In this document: positions 1 through 5,681 of the stretch, in pieces
How positions within the stretch are numbered: position 1 is the stretch's first letter
How the letters are laid out: the number at the start of each line of letters is the position of its first letter
Source of the DNA: Pseudomonadota bacterium
GTDB taxonomy: Bacteria; Desulfobacterota; Desulfovibrionia; Desulfovibrionales; Desulfovibrionaceae
Direction of reading: 5' to 3'
Assembly: GCA_023450535.1 (NCBI GenBank)
Contig: JAEXGX010000207.1
Location: 1 to 11,390 of the forward strand
Length of the DNA stretch: 11,390 nt
Notes under the pieces: model-generated
Databases searched by the model: none
What the model was told of the DNA's origin: nothing
What the model saw: the letters and a program-made list of their open reading frames with translations, nothing else
Made by a program: the position numbers and the translations under genes

Positions 1-12
1 ACTTCCACATTT

Positions 13-1197
13 CTACTTGATCCCGATTTCTTCGTCGGTGAGGTAACAGGCCGGGTCTTGCGCCCATTCGTCGCCGTATACGGCTTCGGCGCGGGCGCGG
101 AAGTTGCCGCCGCAGATATTGAGGAAGCGGCACTTGGCACAGCGGCCCTTCACATGGGGGCGTTTGTCCTTCATTTTGTGCAGCAGTTCGATGTTCGGGT
201 CGGTCCAGATTTCGGAGAAGGGCCGCTCCAGCACGTTGCCGAAGACATGATCGCGCCAGAACTGATCGGCGTGGACCTTGCCGTCCCACGAAATGCAGCC
301 GATGCCCCGGCCGGAGCTGTTGCCTTCGTTGAACTGGAGCAGTTCAAACACTTCCTCGGCACGCTTGGGGTCTTCCTTCTGCATGCGCATCCAGAGGTAG
401 GGGCCGTCTGCGTGGTTGTCCACGGTAAGCACTTCCTTGGGCATGCCCTGCTCAAAGCATTCGCGGGTCTTGTCCATGATCAGGTCAACCACGGCGCGGG
501 TTTCGTCGTGATCCAGGTCTTCCTTCATCAGCTCGGTACCGCGTCCGGAGTAGACAAGGTGGTAGAAACACACGCGAGGAATGTCCCGCTCGCGCAATAT
601 ATCGAAGATTTTGGGAATTTCCACCGCATTGCGCTTGTTGATGGTGAAGCGCAGGCCGACTTTGATGCCTTCTTCCTTACAATATTCAAGGCCTTCCAAG
701 GCACGGCGGTAGGAGCCGGATACGCCCCGGAACTGGTCGTGGATTTCTTCGCCGCCGTCAAGGGAGATGCCCACGTAAGAGAGGCCGACTTCCTTGAGGC
801 GCTTGGCCATGTCGCGGTTGATGAGTGTGCCATTGGTGGAAATGACCGCCCGCATGCCCTTGGAAGTGGCGTAACTGGCCAGTTCGGGAAGATCCCGACG
901 CACCAGGGGTTCACCGCCGGAAAAAAGCATGACCGGAGCGCCGAAGGCGGCGAGGTCGTCGATCATCACTTTGGCCTGTTCGGTGGAAATGGGATCGCTG
1001 CCACGTTCTCCCTCTGCCTGGGCATAGCAGTGCACACACTTAAGGTTGCAACGCCGGGTCATGTTCCAGACCACAACCGGTTTTTTGTCGGCGGAGAATT
1101 GCAGCAGGTGAGAGGGGAGCTGGCCGGAATGACGGCCGTAACGCAGAGCGTCAGACGGTTCCACCTGACCGCAATACAATTTTGAAATACCAATCAT
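13..1197 (-). CDS. ahbC: AhbC, 12,18-didecarboxysiroheme deacetylase (radical SAM)
   Basis: Predicted 394-residue radical SAM enzyme of the siroheme-dependent (alternative) heme pathway. In this family it removes the acetate side chains of 12,18-didecarboxysiroheme to give iron-coproporphyrin III in the cytoplasm. Seen: the CX3CX2C cluster motif at C50, C54 and C57 (RRCNLKCVHC), a GGEP motif just after residue 100, and a C-terminal SPASM-like cysteine set (C353, C356, C362, C384, plus the Cys of GIGCISWDGK) expected to hold a second Fe-S cluster. The N-terminus MIGISKLYCGQVEPSDALRYGR matches my recall of Desulfovibrio AhbC. I chose the ATG at 1197 because AAGGAG lies 7 bases upstream; an in-frame start 12 codons earlier lacks this support. 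No ahbD or ahbA/B is visible, so it seems to be transcribed alone or continues leftward out of the window. The related NirJ (heme d1) proteins are the main alternative identity. Confidence 0.92.
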   Translation of the reverse strand: MIGISKLYCGQVEPSDALRYGRHSGQLPSHLLQFSADKKPVVVWNMTRRCNLKCVHCYAQAEGERGSDPISTEQAKVMIDDLAAFGAPVMLFSGGEPLVRRDLPELASYATSKGMRAVISTNGTLINRDMAKRLKEVGLSYVGISLDGGEEIHDQFRGVSGSYRRALEGLEYCKEEGIKVGLRFTINKRNAVEIPKIFDILRERDIPRVCFYHLVYSGRGTELMKEDLDHDETRAVVDLIMDKTRECFEQGMPKEVLTVDNHADGPYLWMRMQKEDPKRAEEVFELLQFNEGNSSGRGIGCISWDGKVHADQFWRDHVFGNVLERPFSEIWTDPNIELLHKMKDKRPHVKGRCAKCRFLNICGGNFRARAEAVYGDEWAQDPACYLTDEEIGIK

Positions 1198-1222
1198 GTA
1201 GGCTCCTTGCAGTATCTCAAGA

Positions 1223-1245
1223 GGCGGAAGCAATCAGGTTCCGCC
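1223..1245 (-). other. Hairpin in the ahbC 5' leader
   Basis: Perfect 7-bp inverted repeat GGCGGAA (1223-1229) / TTCCGCC (1239-1245) with a 9-base loop. It would lie in the ahbC untranslated leader, about 26 bases upstream of the start codon, if the promoter proposed at 1286-1314 is used. No T-run follows on either strand, so it is not an obvious terminator. Function unknown. Confidence 0.4.
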
Positions 1246-1285
1246 CCAGGAAGGCGGGCTTGCGCCCCGTTTTCAGGGTCGAACG

Positions 1286-1314
1286 AGTGTACGCGCTGGA
1301 GCTATGGGAATCAA
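1286..1314 (-). promoter_or_regulatory. Candidate sigma-70 promoter of ahbC
   Basis: Read on the minus strand: TTGATT (1309-1314), a 17-base spacer, then TACACT (1286-1291). Each hexamer matches the consensus at four of six positions. A start near 1279 would give an mRNA leader of about 80 bases. The -35 hexamer lies inside the palindrome at 1305-1326, which suggests regulation at this step. Assigned by pattern only. Confidence 0.45.
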
Positions 1315-1326
1315 GAGTGATTCCCA
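1305..1326. promoter_or_regulatory. Palindrome over the ahbC -35 region (candidate operator)
   Basis: Two perfect 9-base arms, TGGGAATCA (1305-1313) and TGATTCCCA (1318-1326), separated by AGAG. The symmetry and its overlap with the candidate -35 hexamer fit a dimeric repressor site controlling heme synthesis. I do not recognise the motif as Fur, Rex, HcpR or another known Desulfovibrio operator. As RNA it would also fold into a hairpin, but it has no U-tract. Confidence 0.45.
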
Positions 1327-1433
1327 GTGAGGTTATTTCATCGGGAGGAGGCCCATTCTGACGGTCTTTCTGGTAGCCGCTCAGCCCGGAAAGGGCGAGT
1401 GTTGACAGGGGGTGGCAGAACTTTTCAGCAGGC

Positions 1434-1727
1434 TCATTTAAGGAGCCATTTTTTTATACGCAGAAGAAACAGGTATGCATAGGAAAAAACAAGAAAAAGA
1501 AAGCCGAAAAAACAGTCGCCGAGCTCCTCTTTTTTCTGCAGAAATGCGCTGTAGAGTTCCAGCATGTGTATTTTGAGACAGGTGCATTTTTCCGGGTGCA
1601 CTGTGGGGTTCTCCAGGTCATACGTGAATACGGGCAGGGAATACGCAGGGACATATTCCCTGATGTCGGCCAGGTCGGGGTTGAGCACTACTCGCCGAGC
1701 GGCTATTTGCTCACAGCAGGCCGTCAT
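1434..1727 (-). CDS. Doubtful small ORF with a hydrophobic C-terminus
   Basis: Open frame of 97 codons from the ATG at 1727, extendable to 132 codons from the ATG at 1832. I recognise no family. The middle is polar (VVLNPDLADIREYVPAYSL), and the end carries a run of about 18 hydrophobic residues (CFFGFLFLVFSYAYLFLLR) followed by a basic tail, so a C-terminal membrane anchor is possible. Neither start has a convincing ribosome-binding site; the nearest purine run before 1727 (AAGGG) is about 16 bases away. A promoter-like pair on the minus strand (TTGTAT 1831-1836, TAATAT 1808-1813) exists, but AT-rich DNA makes such matches common. The segment is richer in AT than its neighbours, so it could be a decayed or transferred remnant. 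It may not be a gene. Confidence 0.2.
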   Translation of the reverse strand: MTACCEQIAARRVVLNPDLADIREYVPAYSLPVFTYDLENPTVHPEKCTCLKIHMLELYSAFLQKKEELGDCFFGFLFLVFSYAYLFLLRIKKWLLK

Positions 1728-1869
1728 TTTTACTTTGAAATGCCCTTGATAAAGATAAATGTTTTCCTGAATCAGGTGGGCAGTGTTTTTCTTTAATGCT
1801 TTATTGCATATTATGATATTAATAAGTTGCATACAAGCTCATTTTTGCCGAAGATGGTTCCTGCCATAC

Positions 1870-1906
1870 TCATCCTCTTCGTATCAAATCCGGACGAAAA
1901 GGATGA
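1870..1906 (+). promoter_or_regulatory. Inverted repeat covering the ribosome-binding site of the XRE gene
   Basis: Arms TCATCCTCTTCGT (1870-1882) and ACGAAAAGGATGA (1894-1906) pair over 13 positions with one C-A mismatch and an 11-base loop. The right arm contains the AAGGAT Shine-Dalgarno sequence of the regulator that starts at 1910. It could act as an mRNA hairpin limiting translation, or as a DNA operator for autoregulation by the encoded HTH protein. The pairing is seen directly; its role is inference. Confidence 0.5.
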
Positions 1907-1909
1907 ACC

Positions 1910-2266
1910 ATGTCCAAGTTGCCTTTATCAGCTGAAATAGCTGGGAATATAGCGTGCTGGCGAAAGAAGGCCGGGCTGACTCAAGCCCAGGTAGCGGAGA
2001 GAATTTCTGTGGAAAAAGAAACAGTATCTCGGCTGGAAAGCGGTAAAATCTCTTTGACCGTAGACAGGCTTCAGCAATTCGCCCTGATTTTCGGCTGTTC
2101 CGTTACGGATCTGCTCAAGGAACCGGAAGCGGGGCTTCTGGCGCAGGCAGAAACCATTGCGGGCATGTTGCGCCCCTTGTCCCCGGAAGAGCGCGAGGCT
2201 GTGGTGCGCTTTGTGGGAGATGCCGTGCGCCTGTTTATGGCAAGGCGAAAAGATGATTCCGCGTAA
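1910..2266 (+). CDS. XRE/Cro-C1 family HTH transcriptional regulator
   Basis: 118-residue DNA-binding regulator. Residues of roughly 8-69 form an HTH_3 (Cro/C1-type) domain: IACWRKKAGLTQAQVAERISV, followed by the recognition-helix region KETVSRLESGK and then LTVDRLQQFALIFGCSVTDLL. The rest (about 70-118) is a short helical tail (SPEEREAVVRFVGDAVRLF) that may mediate dimerisation. There is no sensor or enzyme domain, so no ligand can be proposed. AAGGAT lies about 5 bases before the ATG and sits in an inverted repeat, which suggests tight or autogenous control. Its targets are not evident. mnmA follows after a 127-base gap with its own -10-like element, so the two are probably not one tight operon. 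I see no partner toxin gene next to it; the doubtful ORF at 1434-1727 is divergent and has no toxin motif I recognise. Confidence 0.85.
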   Translation: MSKLPLSAEIAGNIACWRKKAGLTQAQVAERISVEKETVSRLESGKISLTVDRLQQFALIFGCSVTDLLKEPEAGLLAQAETIAGMLRPLSPEEREAVVRFVGDAVRLFMARRKDDSA

Positions 2267-2329
2267 GGCAGATCGGGGCTTTGGCATCACTCTGGCAACG
2301 TTGCGCTCATTGGCGTTACAGCGCGCGTA

Positions 2330-2335
2330 TATAAT
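2330..2335 (+). promoter_or_regulatory. Candidate -10 element upstream of mnmA
   Basis: A perfect TATAAT hexamer lies 58 bases before the mnmA ATG. No good -35 sits at 16-18 bases; the closest candidates are TCATTG at 17 bases and TTGGCG at 14. A start near 2342 would place the 2352-2369 hairpin at the very beginning of the mRNA. Weak call. Confidence 0.35.
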
Positions 2336-2351
2336 GCACTCGTCCTGCTGA

Positions 2352-2369
2352 CAGCGGCTTGTGCCGCTG
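2352..2369 (+). other. Hairpin in the mnmA 5' region
   Basis: Perfect 7-bp stem CAGCGGC (2352-2358) / GCCGCTG (2363-2369) with loop TTGT. It ends one base before an AGGAAG sequence and 24 bases before the mnmA ATG. No T-run follows, so it is not a standard terminator for the XRE gene. It could be an mRNA leader hairpin. Confidence 0.4.
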
Positions 2370-2393
2370 CAGGAAGCATGGCATTCTTGCCGC

Positions 2394-3455
2394 ATGAAAA
2401 TCGCCGTTGCTGTAAGTGGGGGCATGGACAGCCTCTGTGCCCTGTTGACCCTGCGTGAAGCCGGGCATGAAGTTGTAGCTCTGCATGCCCTGTTTATCGA
2501 TCCGCCACAGGAAGGCGGGGCTGTTCCCGGTTTGCGCGCGCTCTGCGCGAAACTGGGGCTTGCGCTACAGGTGGAGGATTTGCGCGCTGCGTTTCGGCGC
2601 GAGGTGATAGCCCCCTTTGTCACTGCCCATGTCCGGGCGTATACGCCCAACCCCTGCGCTTTGTGTAACCGTACTATGAAATTCGGCGCCTTGCTGGATG
2701 CGGCGCTGCGTCCGACCTGCATGGGCGGAAGCGGTGCGGACGCGATTGCCACCGGCCATTATGCGGCCCTGGAGCGGCATCCGCTATACGGGTATACGCT
2801 GAAAGCGGGAGACGATTCTTCCAAGGATCAGAGCTATTTTCTTGCTCTGGTTCCTCCAGAAAGGTTGCGTCGTTGCGTTTTTCCTCTGGCGGACAAGCGT
2901 AAGGACGAGCTTCGCGCCTGGCTGGGGGAGCAGGACTACACCGTGCCTGTGCCCGGTGAAAGTCAGGAAATATGTTTTGTACCGCGCGATGACCACCGGG
3001 CGTTTTTGCAGGGAACAGGCGTGAACCTGGCTGGACCGGGGCCGGTGCTGCTGCGCGATGCCGACGGCTCTGAGCGGGAAATAGCCCTGCATCACGGCCT
3101 ATGGCAGTATACCGAAGGCCAGCGCAAGGGGCTGGGTATCGCCTGGACCGAGCCACTGTATGTTCTTGCTCGGGACAGGGAACGTAACGCACTGATAGTT
3201 TGTGTTAAGGCCGGGCTGGACGCGCGGGAGTGCCGCGTGGAACAGGTGAATTTCATGACGCCTCTCGAGCTTTGGCCGGAGAGGCTTTTCGCCCGTGTCC
3301 GATATCGCCAGCGCCCCGCGCCTGCCCGCGTGGAATTCACGGATGGCGTCATGCGGATTTTTTTTGAAACTCCGCAGCAGCCCCCTGCACCGGGGCAAGT
3401 GGCGGTTATTTATGATGAACAGGGCTTTGTGCTGGCCGGAGGCGTGATTGCCTGA
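2394..3455 (+). CDS. mnmA: MnmA, tRNA-specific 2-thiouridylase
   Basis: Predicted 353-residue enzyme that puts sulfur on C2 of the wobble uridine (U34) of Lys, Glu and Gln tRNAs, using ATP and a persulfide. Seen: the N-terminal PP-loop SGGMDS at residues 8-13; the NPCALCNRTMKF block with the expected catalytic C88; ATGHYA near 119-124; KDQSYFL around 144-150; and the second active-site cysteine C194 in ESQEICFV. A C-terminal beta-barrel region begins around HHGLWQYTEGQRKGLGI. The length is normal for the family (E. coli about 368). I chose the ATG at 2394 because it begins MKIAVAVSGG as family members do. It has no well-placed Shine-Dalgarno (AGGAAG is 17 bases away), and an in-frame GTG at 2361 is a possible earlier start. 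The sulfur donor would ultimately be a cysteine desulfurase such as the NifS encoded at 9032-10213. Confidence 0.92.
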   Translation: MKIAVAVSGGMDSLCALLTLREAGHEVVALHALFIDPPQEGGAVPGLRALCAKLGLALQVEDLRAAFRREVIAPFVTAHVRAYTPNPCALCNRTMKFGALLDAALRPTCMGGSGADAIATGHYAALERHPLYGYTLKAGDDSSKDQSYFLALVPPERLRRCVFPLADKRKDELRAWLGEQDYTVPVPGESQEICFVPRDDHRAFLQGTGVNLAGPGPVLLRDADGSEREIALHHGLWQYTEGQRKGLGIAWTEPLYVLARDRERNALIVCVKAGLDARECRVEQVNFMTPLELWPERLFARVRYRQRPAPARVEFTDGVMRIFFETPQQPPAPGQVAVIYDEQGFVLAGGVIA

Positions 3456-3492
3456 TGCGTTATCGCCCTGCGCGGCGCAGCAGGCGGGAATG

Positions 3493-3523
3493 CCTGGGCA
3501 ATTTCACTTTGAAATTGCTCAGG
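3493..3523. repeat. Long hairpin between mnmA and the following gene
   Basis: Arms CCTGGGCAATTTCA (3493-3506) and TGAAATTGCTCAGG (3510-3523) form a 14-bp stem with one G-U pair and a 3-base loop CTT. It lies 37 bases after the mnmA stop. No T-tract follows on either strand, so it is not a textbook intrinsic terminator. It could stabilise the mnmA mRNA 3' end, help Rho-independent release weakly, or be an operator for the gene at 3564. Confidence 0.55.
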
Positions 3524-3563
3524 GAGCCGAACAAGAGGGTTCGTCAAACAGAGGTATAGTATA

Positions 3564-4355
3564 ATGACGAAAGTGCTTTTTTTTATTTCCCTGGTGGTGT
3601 TTGTCTGCGTGTCGGCCTGTCTTGCCGTGAAGTTTCCTCTGGCTCGGGGCTTGGGGCAGGACCCGGCCAGCGGCGGCATGCTGGCTTCCAACGGGTCGCC
3701 GGCCGTGGCGGTCAAGCCTGCGGAAGGCATGGAGCTTGTGGCGGCGGGACGGGTGGACGTACCCGTGCAGCGGGCCGGAATGTTCGGCGGCATCCCCAGC
3801 GCGCCGGGCTGGTATGCGCTGCTTGCGGATAAAAGCGGCGCGCAACTGACGGCAATCCTTGCGGAGGCCCCGCAGGGGATGCGCTGGCCGCTGAATTCCA
3901 CCTTTAATGAGCACCGGGGCAGCCGTTCTCTCCGTACGGGGGAAGAGACGCGTGACGGCGTGCAGTTTTCCACCTGGACCTTTGTCCGCCCGGCGGACAA
4001 TGATCCCTGGATGCCCTTGTACCGCGAAAAAGGGCAGGGATGGGAAGGGGAACTTCTGGTGCGGCAGTATGCGTGGTGGGGAATAAATGAAAACGCCAAG
4101 CTGCTGATCGAGTACCGCGAACCGCTGCCTGCGGATGTGCTGTTGCCTCTGGCCGATGATCCCGCTTCCCGCAGTGCCTTCGAGCGGCGGGCCGACGCGG
4201 CGTTTACCCTGCTGCGCAAGGACAAGAGCGATTCTTTCCCTGACGCTATCAACAAACTGGCAAGAGGGGAAAACAAGGAGCTGAAGCGCCGCCAGCTCGC
4301 AGATATTCTGGGGGAAGTCATCGAGCCGGAAGTGCTTCGCCTGCGCTGTGATTGA
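3564..4355 (+). CDS. Exported protein of unknown function, probable lipoprotein
   Basis: 263 residues. The N-terminus has a lysine and then a hydrophobic stretch (about residues 4-18, VLFFISLVVFVCVSA) ending in a lipobox-like V-S-A-C at 16-19, so C19 could be lipid-modified and the protein anchored in an envelope membrane. A simple signal peptide or a single anchor helix are alternatives. The mature part is a mixed, probably globular domain. Notable conserved-looking pieces are GWYALLADKSGAQLTAILAE (about residue 80), QFSTWTFVRP (about 140), an aromatic WEGELLVRQYAWWGI (about 165) and a charged helical C-terminus. I find no catalytic motif. It resembles uncharacterised Desulfovibrio lipoproteins as I remember them (possibly Pfam DUF4851), but this is uncertain. 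GAGGT lies 8 bases before the ATG. The gene stands alone between mnmA and the ribosomal operon. Confidence 0.75.
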   Translation: MTKVLFFISLVVFVCVSACLAVKFPLARGLGQDPASGGMLASNGSPAVAVKPAEGMELVAAGRVDVPVQRAGMFGGIPSAPGWYALLADKSGAQLTAILAEAPQGMRWPLNSTFNEHRGSRSLRTGEETRDGVQFSTWTFVRPADNDPWMPLYREKGQGWEGELLVRQYAWWGINENAKLLIEYREPLPADVLLPLADDPASRSAFERRADAAFTLLRKDKSDSFPDAINKLARGENKELKRRQLADILGEVIEPEVLRLRCD

Positions 4356-4392
4356 TAGCGCTTTAACTACTGGGTGCGGGATAAACTTTCGC

Positions 4393-4421
4393 TTGACTTT
4401 ATTTGTACCTCCTCTTAAAAA
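4393..4421 (+). promoter_or_regulatory. Candidate promoter of the rpsF-rpsR-rplI operon
   Basis: TTGACT (4393-4398), a 17-base spacer, then TAAAAA (4416-4421). The -35 matches five of six consensus bases. The implied start near 4428 falls just before the folded leader at 4433-4483, so the leader would be essentially the whole 5' UTR. Confidence 0.5.
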
Positions 4422-4432
4422 TTTCAATTCTG

Positions 4433-4483
4433 CCTTGCTCGCCGCTCTTTGGCATTGGCGGCGGGCCTTAGACCGCAAGGAGG
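4433..4483 (+). promoter_or_regulatory. Candidate S6:S18 autoregulatory mRNA leader
   Basis: Outer stem CCTTG (4433-4437) / CAAGG (4476-4480). Inner stem CTCGCCGC (4438-4445) / GCGGCGGG (4458-4465), including one G-U pair, with a 12-base loop. The two stems stack on the 5' side. On the 3' side they are separated by an asymmetric 10-base bulge, CCTTAGACCG, whose CCG abuts the outer stem. Known: many bacteria carry a leader before rpsF in which a bulged CCG between two stems mimics the 16S rRNA site bound by S6:S18. Here the outer stem also covers part of the AAGGAGG ribosome-binding site (4477-4483), so bound S6:S18 would block translation. The fold is seen by eye; the assignment is inference. 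Confidence 0.65.
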
Positions 4484-4489
4484 ATTCCA

Positions 4490-4804
4490 ATGCGCAAAAT
4501 GGAAACGTTGCTGCTCCTTTCCCCGGAGCTGTCCGTGGAAGAGCGCGAAGCCATCCTGACCAACCTCGGCGAAGTTATTGCCCGTGAAAACGGCGCGATG
4601 ATCGAAGTTGATCAGTGGGGCATGCGCGATCTCGCCTATCCCGTCCGCAAACAGATGCGCGGTTTTTACGTGCGTCTGATATACGGCGCTCCGTCTCAGC
4701 TCGTGGCTGAACTGGAACGTATCATCCGTATCACCGACGGTATTTTCAAGTTCATCACTGTGCGTCTGGCTGACAGCCTGGATGCCGAGAAGGAGGTCGC
4801 GTAA
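4490..4804 (+). CDS. rpsF: 30S ribosomal protein S6
   Basis: 104-residue S6, which binds 16S rRNA in the central domain as a pair with S18. The sequence shows the family pattern: MRKMETLLLLSPELS at the start, WGMRDLAYPVRKQMRGFYVRLIY in the middle, and LERIIRITDGIFKFITVRL near the end. It lacks the long acidic tail seen in E. coli S6, a common difference. A strong AAGGAGG lies 6 bases before the ATG and is partly buried in the leader fold. First gene of a three-gene operon with rpsR and rplI; its stop overlaps the rpsR start by one base (TAATG), which favours coupled synthesis of the two partners. Confidence 0.97.
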   Translation: MRKMETLLLLSPELSVEEREAILTNLGEVIARENGAMIEVDQWGMRDLAYPVRKQMRGFYVRLIYGAPSQLVAELERIIRITDGIFKFITVRLADSLDAEKEVA

Positions 4805-5067
4805 TGGCTTTCCGCAAAAAGTTTGCTCCCCGTCGCAAGTTCTGCCGCTTCTGCGCCGACAAGGATCTCCCTCTGGATTACAAGCGTCCTGACATTCTGC
4901 GCGACTTCATCACCGAGCGCGGCAAGATTGTAGCCCGTCGCATCACCGGCCTGTGTGCCAAGCACCAGCGCCAGCTCACCACCGAAATCAAGCGTGCCCG
5001 TCAGATGGCCCTGCTGTTCTACACCACGGCGCATTCCAGCGACGTGAAGAAAAAGACCACCATCTAA
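4804..5067 (+). CDS. rpsR: 30S ribosomal protein S18, cysteine-containing form
   Basis: 87-residue S18, partner of S6 on the small subunit platform. Typical blocks: DYKRPDILRDFITERGKIVARRITGLCAKHQR and the C-terminal IKRARQMALL. Seen: a CXXC at C14-C17 (FCRFC) and CAKH at C51-H54, the arrangement of the zinc-binding (C+) form of S18 known from comparative work. Many bacteria also encode a C- form, so a zinc-independent copy elsewhere in the genome is worth looking for. The ATG overlaps the rpsF stop by one base, and GAAGGAGG lies at the end of rpsF. rplI follows 18 bases later. Confidence 0.97.
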   Translation: MAFRKKFAPRRKFCRFCADKDLPLDYKRPDILRDFITERGKIVARRITGLCAKHQRQLTTEIKRARQMALLFYTTAHSSDVKKKTTI

Positions 5068-5085
5068 GCGGCAAGGAGAACCGAT

Positions 5086-5598
5086 ATGAAAATTATTCTT
5101 CGTGCCGACGTGGAAAACCTCGGCCACCTGGGCGACGTGGTTTCCGTGAAGCCCGGTTACGGCCGCAATTACCTGCTGCCCCAAGGCCTCGCCATGTTGG
5201 CCACTCCGGCTAATCTGAAGGTCTTTGAGCTTGAGCGCAAAAAGCTTCAGGCCCGTATGGACGCTCTGCGTTCCGAAGCCAGTGAACATGCCTCCAAGCT
5301 GGAAGGTCTGGTACTGGTTATCACCATGCGCGTGGGCGAAAACGACAAGCTGTACGGCTCTGTCACCTCCAGCATCATTGGTGATGCTCTGGCCGGACAG
5401 GGTGTGGACATTGACCGTCGTCGCATTTTGCTCGACGCTCCCATTCGTACTCTGGGCGAACACACCGTGCGCGCCCGTCTGCATGCGGACGTAGTGCCTT
5501 CCTTCATCGTGAAGGTTGTTTCTGAAGAAAAGCGTAACGTCGAAGAAGTTGTTGTGGAAGAAGCCGTGGTCGAAACTGCGGAAACTCCCGCCGAGTAA
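5086..5598 (+). CDS. rplI: 50S ribosomal protein L9 with acidic C-terminal extension
   Basis: 170-residue L9, which binds 23S rRNA at the base of the L1 stalk region and affects frame maintenance. The N-domain is typical: MKIILRADVENLGHLGDVVSVKPGYGRNYLLPQGLA. A long helical linker follows (about residues 45-75), then the C-domain (KLYGSVTSSIIGDAL, about residues 88-102; LGEHTVRARLHADV). Usual length is near 148 residues; here about 20 extra residues rich in Glu and Val (EEKRNVEEVVVEEAVVETAE) follow. AAGGAG lies 8 bases before the ATG. Last gene of the rpsF operon, followed by a terminator at 5622-5657. Confidence 0.96.
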   Translation: MKIILRADVENLGHLGDVVSVKPGYGRNYLLPQGLAMLATPANLKVFELERKKLQARMDALRSEASEHASKLEGLVLVITMRVGENDKLYGSVTSSIIGDALAGQGVDIDRRRILLDAPIRTLGEHTVRARLHADVVPSFIVKVVSEEKRNVEEVVVEEAVVETAETPAE

Positions 5599-5621
5599 TT
5601 CTTCTGTTTCAAGCCTTTTCA

Positions 5622-5657
5622 GGGGCCGCCTTCTCTAGGGAGAGGGCGGCCCCTTTT
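5622..5657 (+). terminator. Rho-independent terminator of the rpsF-rpsR-rplI operon
   Basis: GGGGCCGCCTTCTC (5622-5635) pairs with GAGAGGGCGGCCCC (5640-5653), a 14-bp stem with one G-U pair and a 4-base loop, followed directly by TTTT. It lies 23 bases after the rplI stop. The minus side has no T-run, so it serves mainly the plus strand, though it also sits just beyond the end of the convergent HD gene. Confidence 0.85.
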
Positions 5658-5681
5658 CTGCTCATGTACCACATTTTGCTA

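Noticed and set aside
58..1185. Long plus-strand open frame opposite ahbC
   Set aside because: It is the antisense shadow of a well-supported radical SAM gene, has no domain I recognise, and has no ribosome-binding site.
3498..3518. Second Fur box in the mnmA downstream hairpin
   Set aside because: Its half-sites run TTTCA then TGAAA, the reverse of the Fur arrangement (TGAAA then TTTCA), and it is better read as a hairpin.
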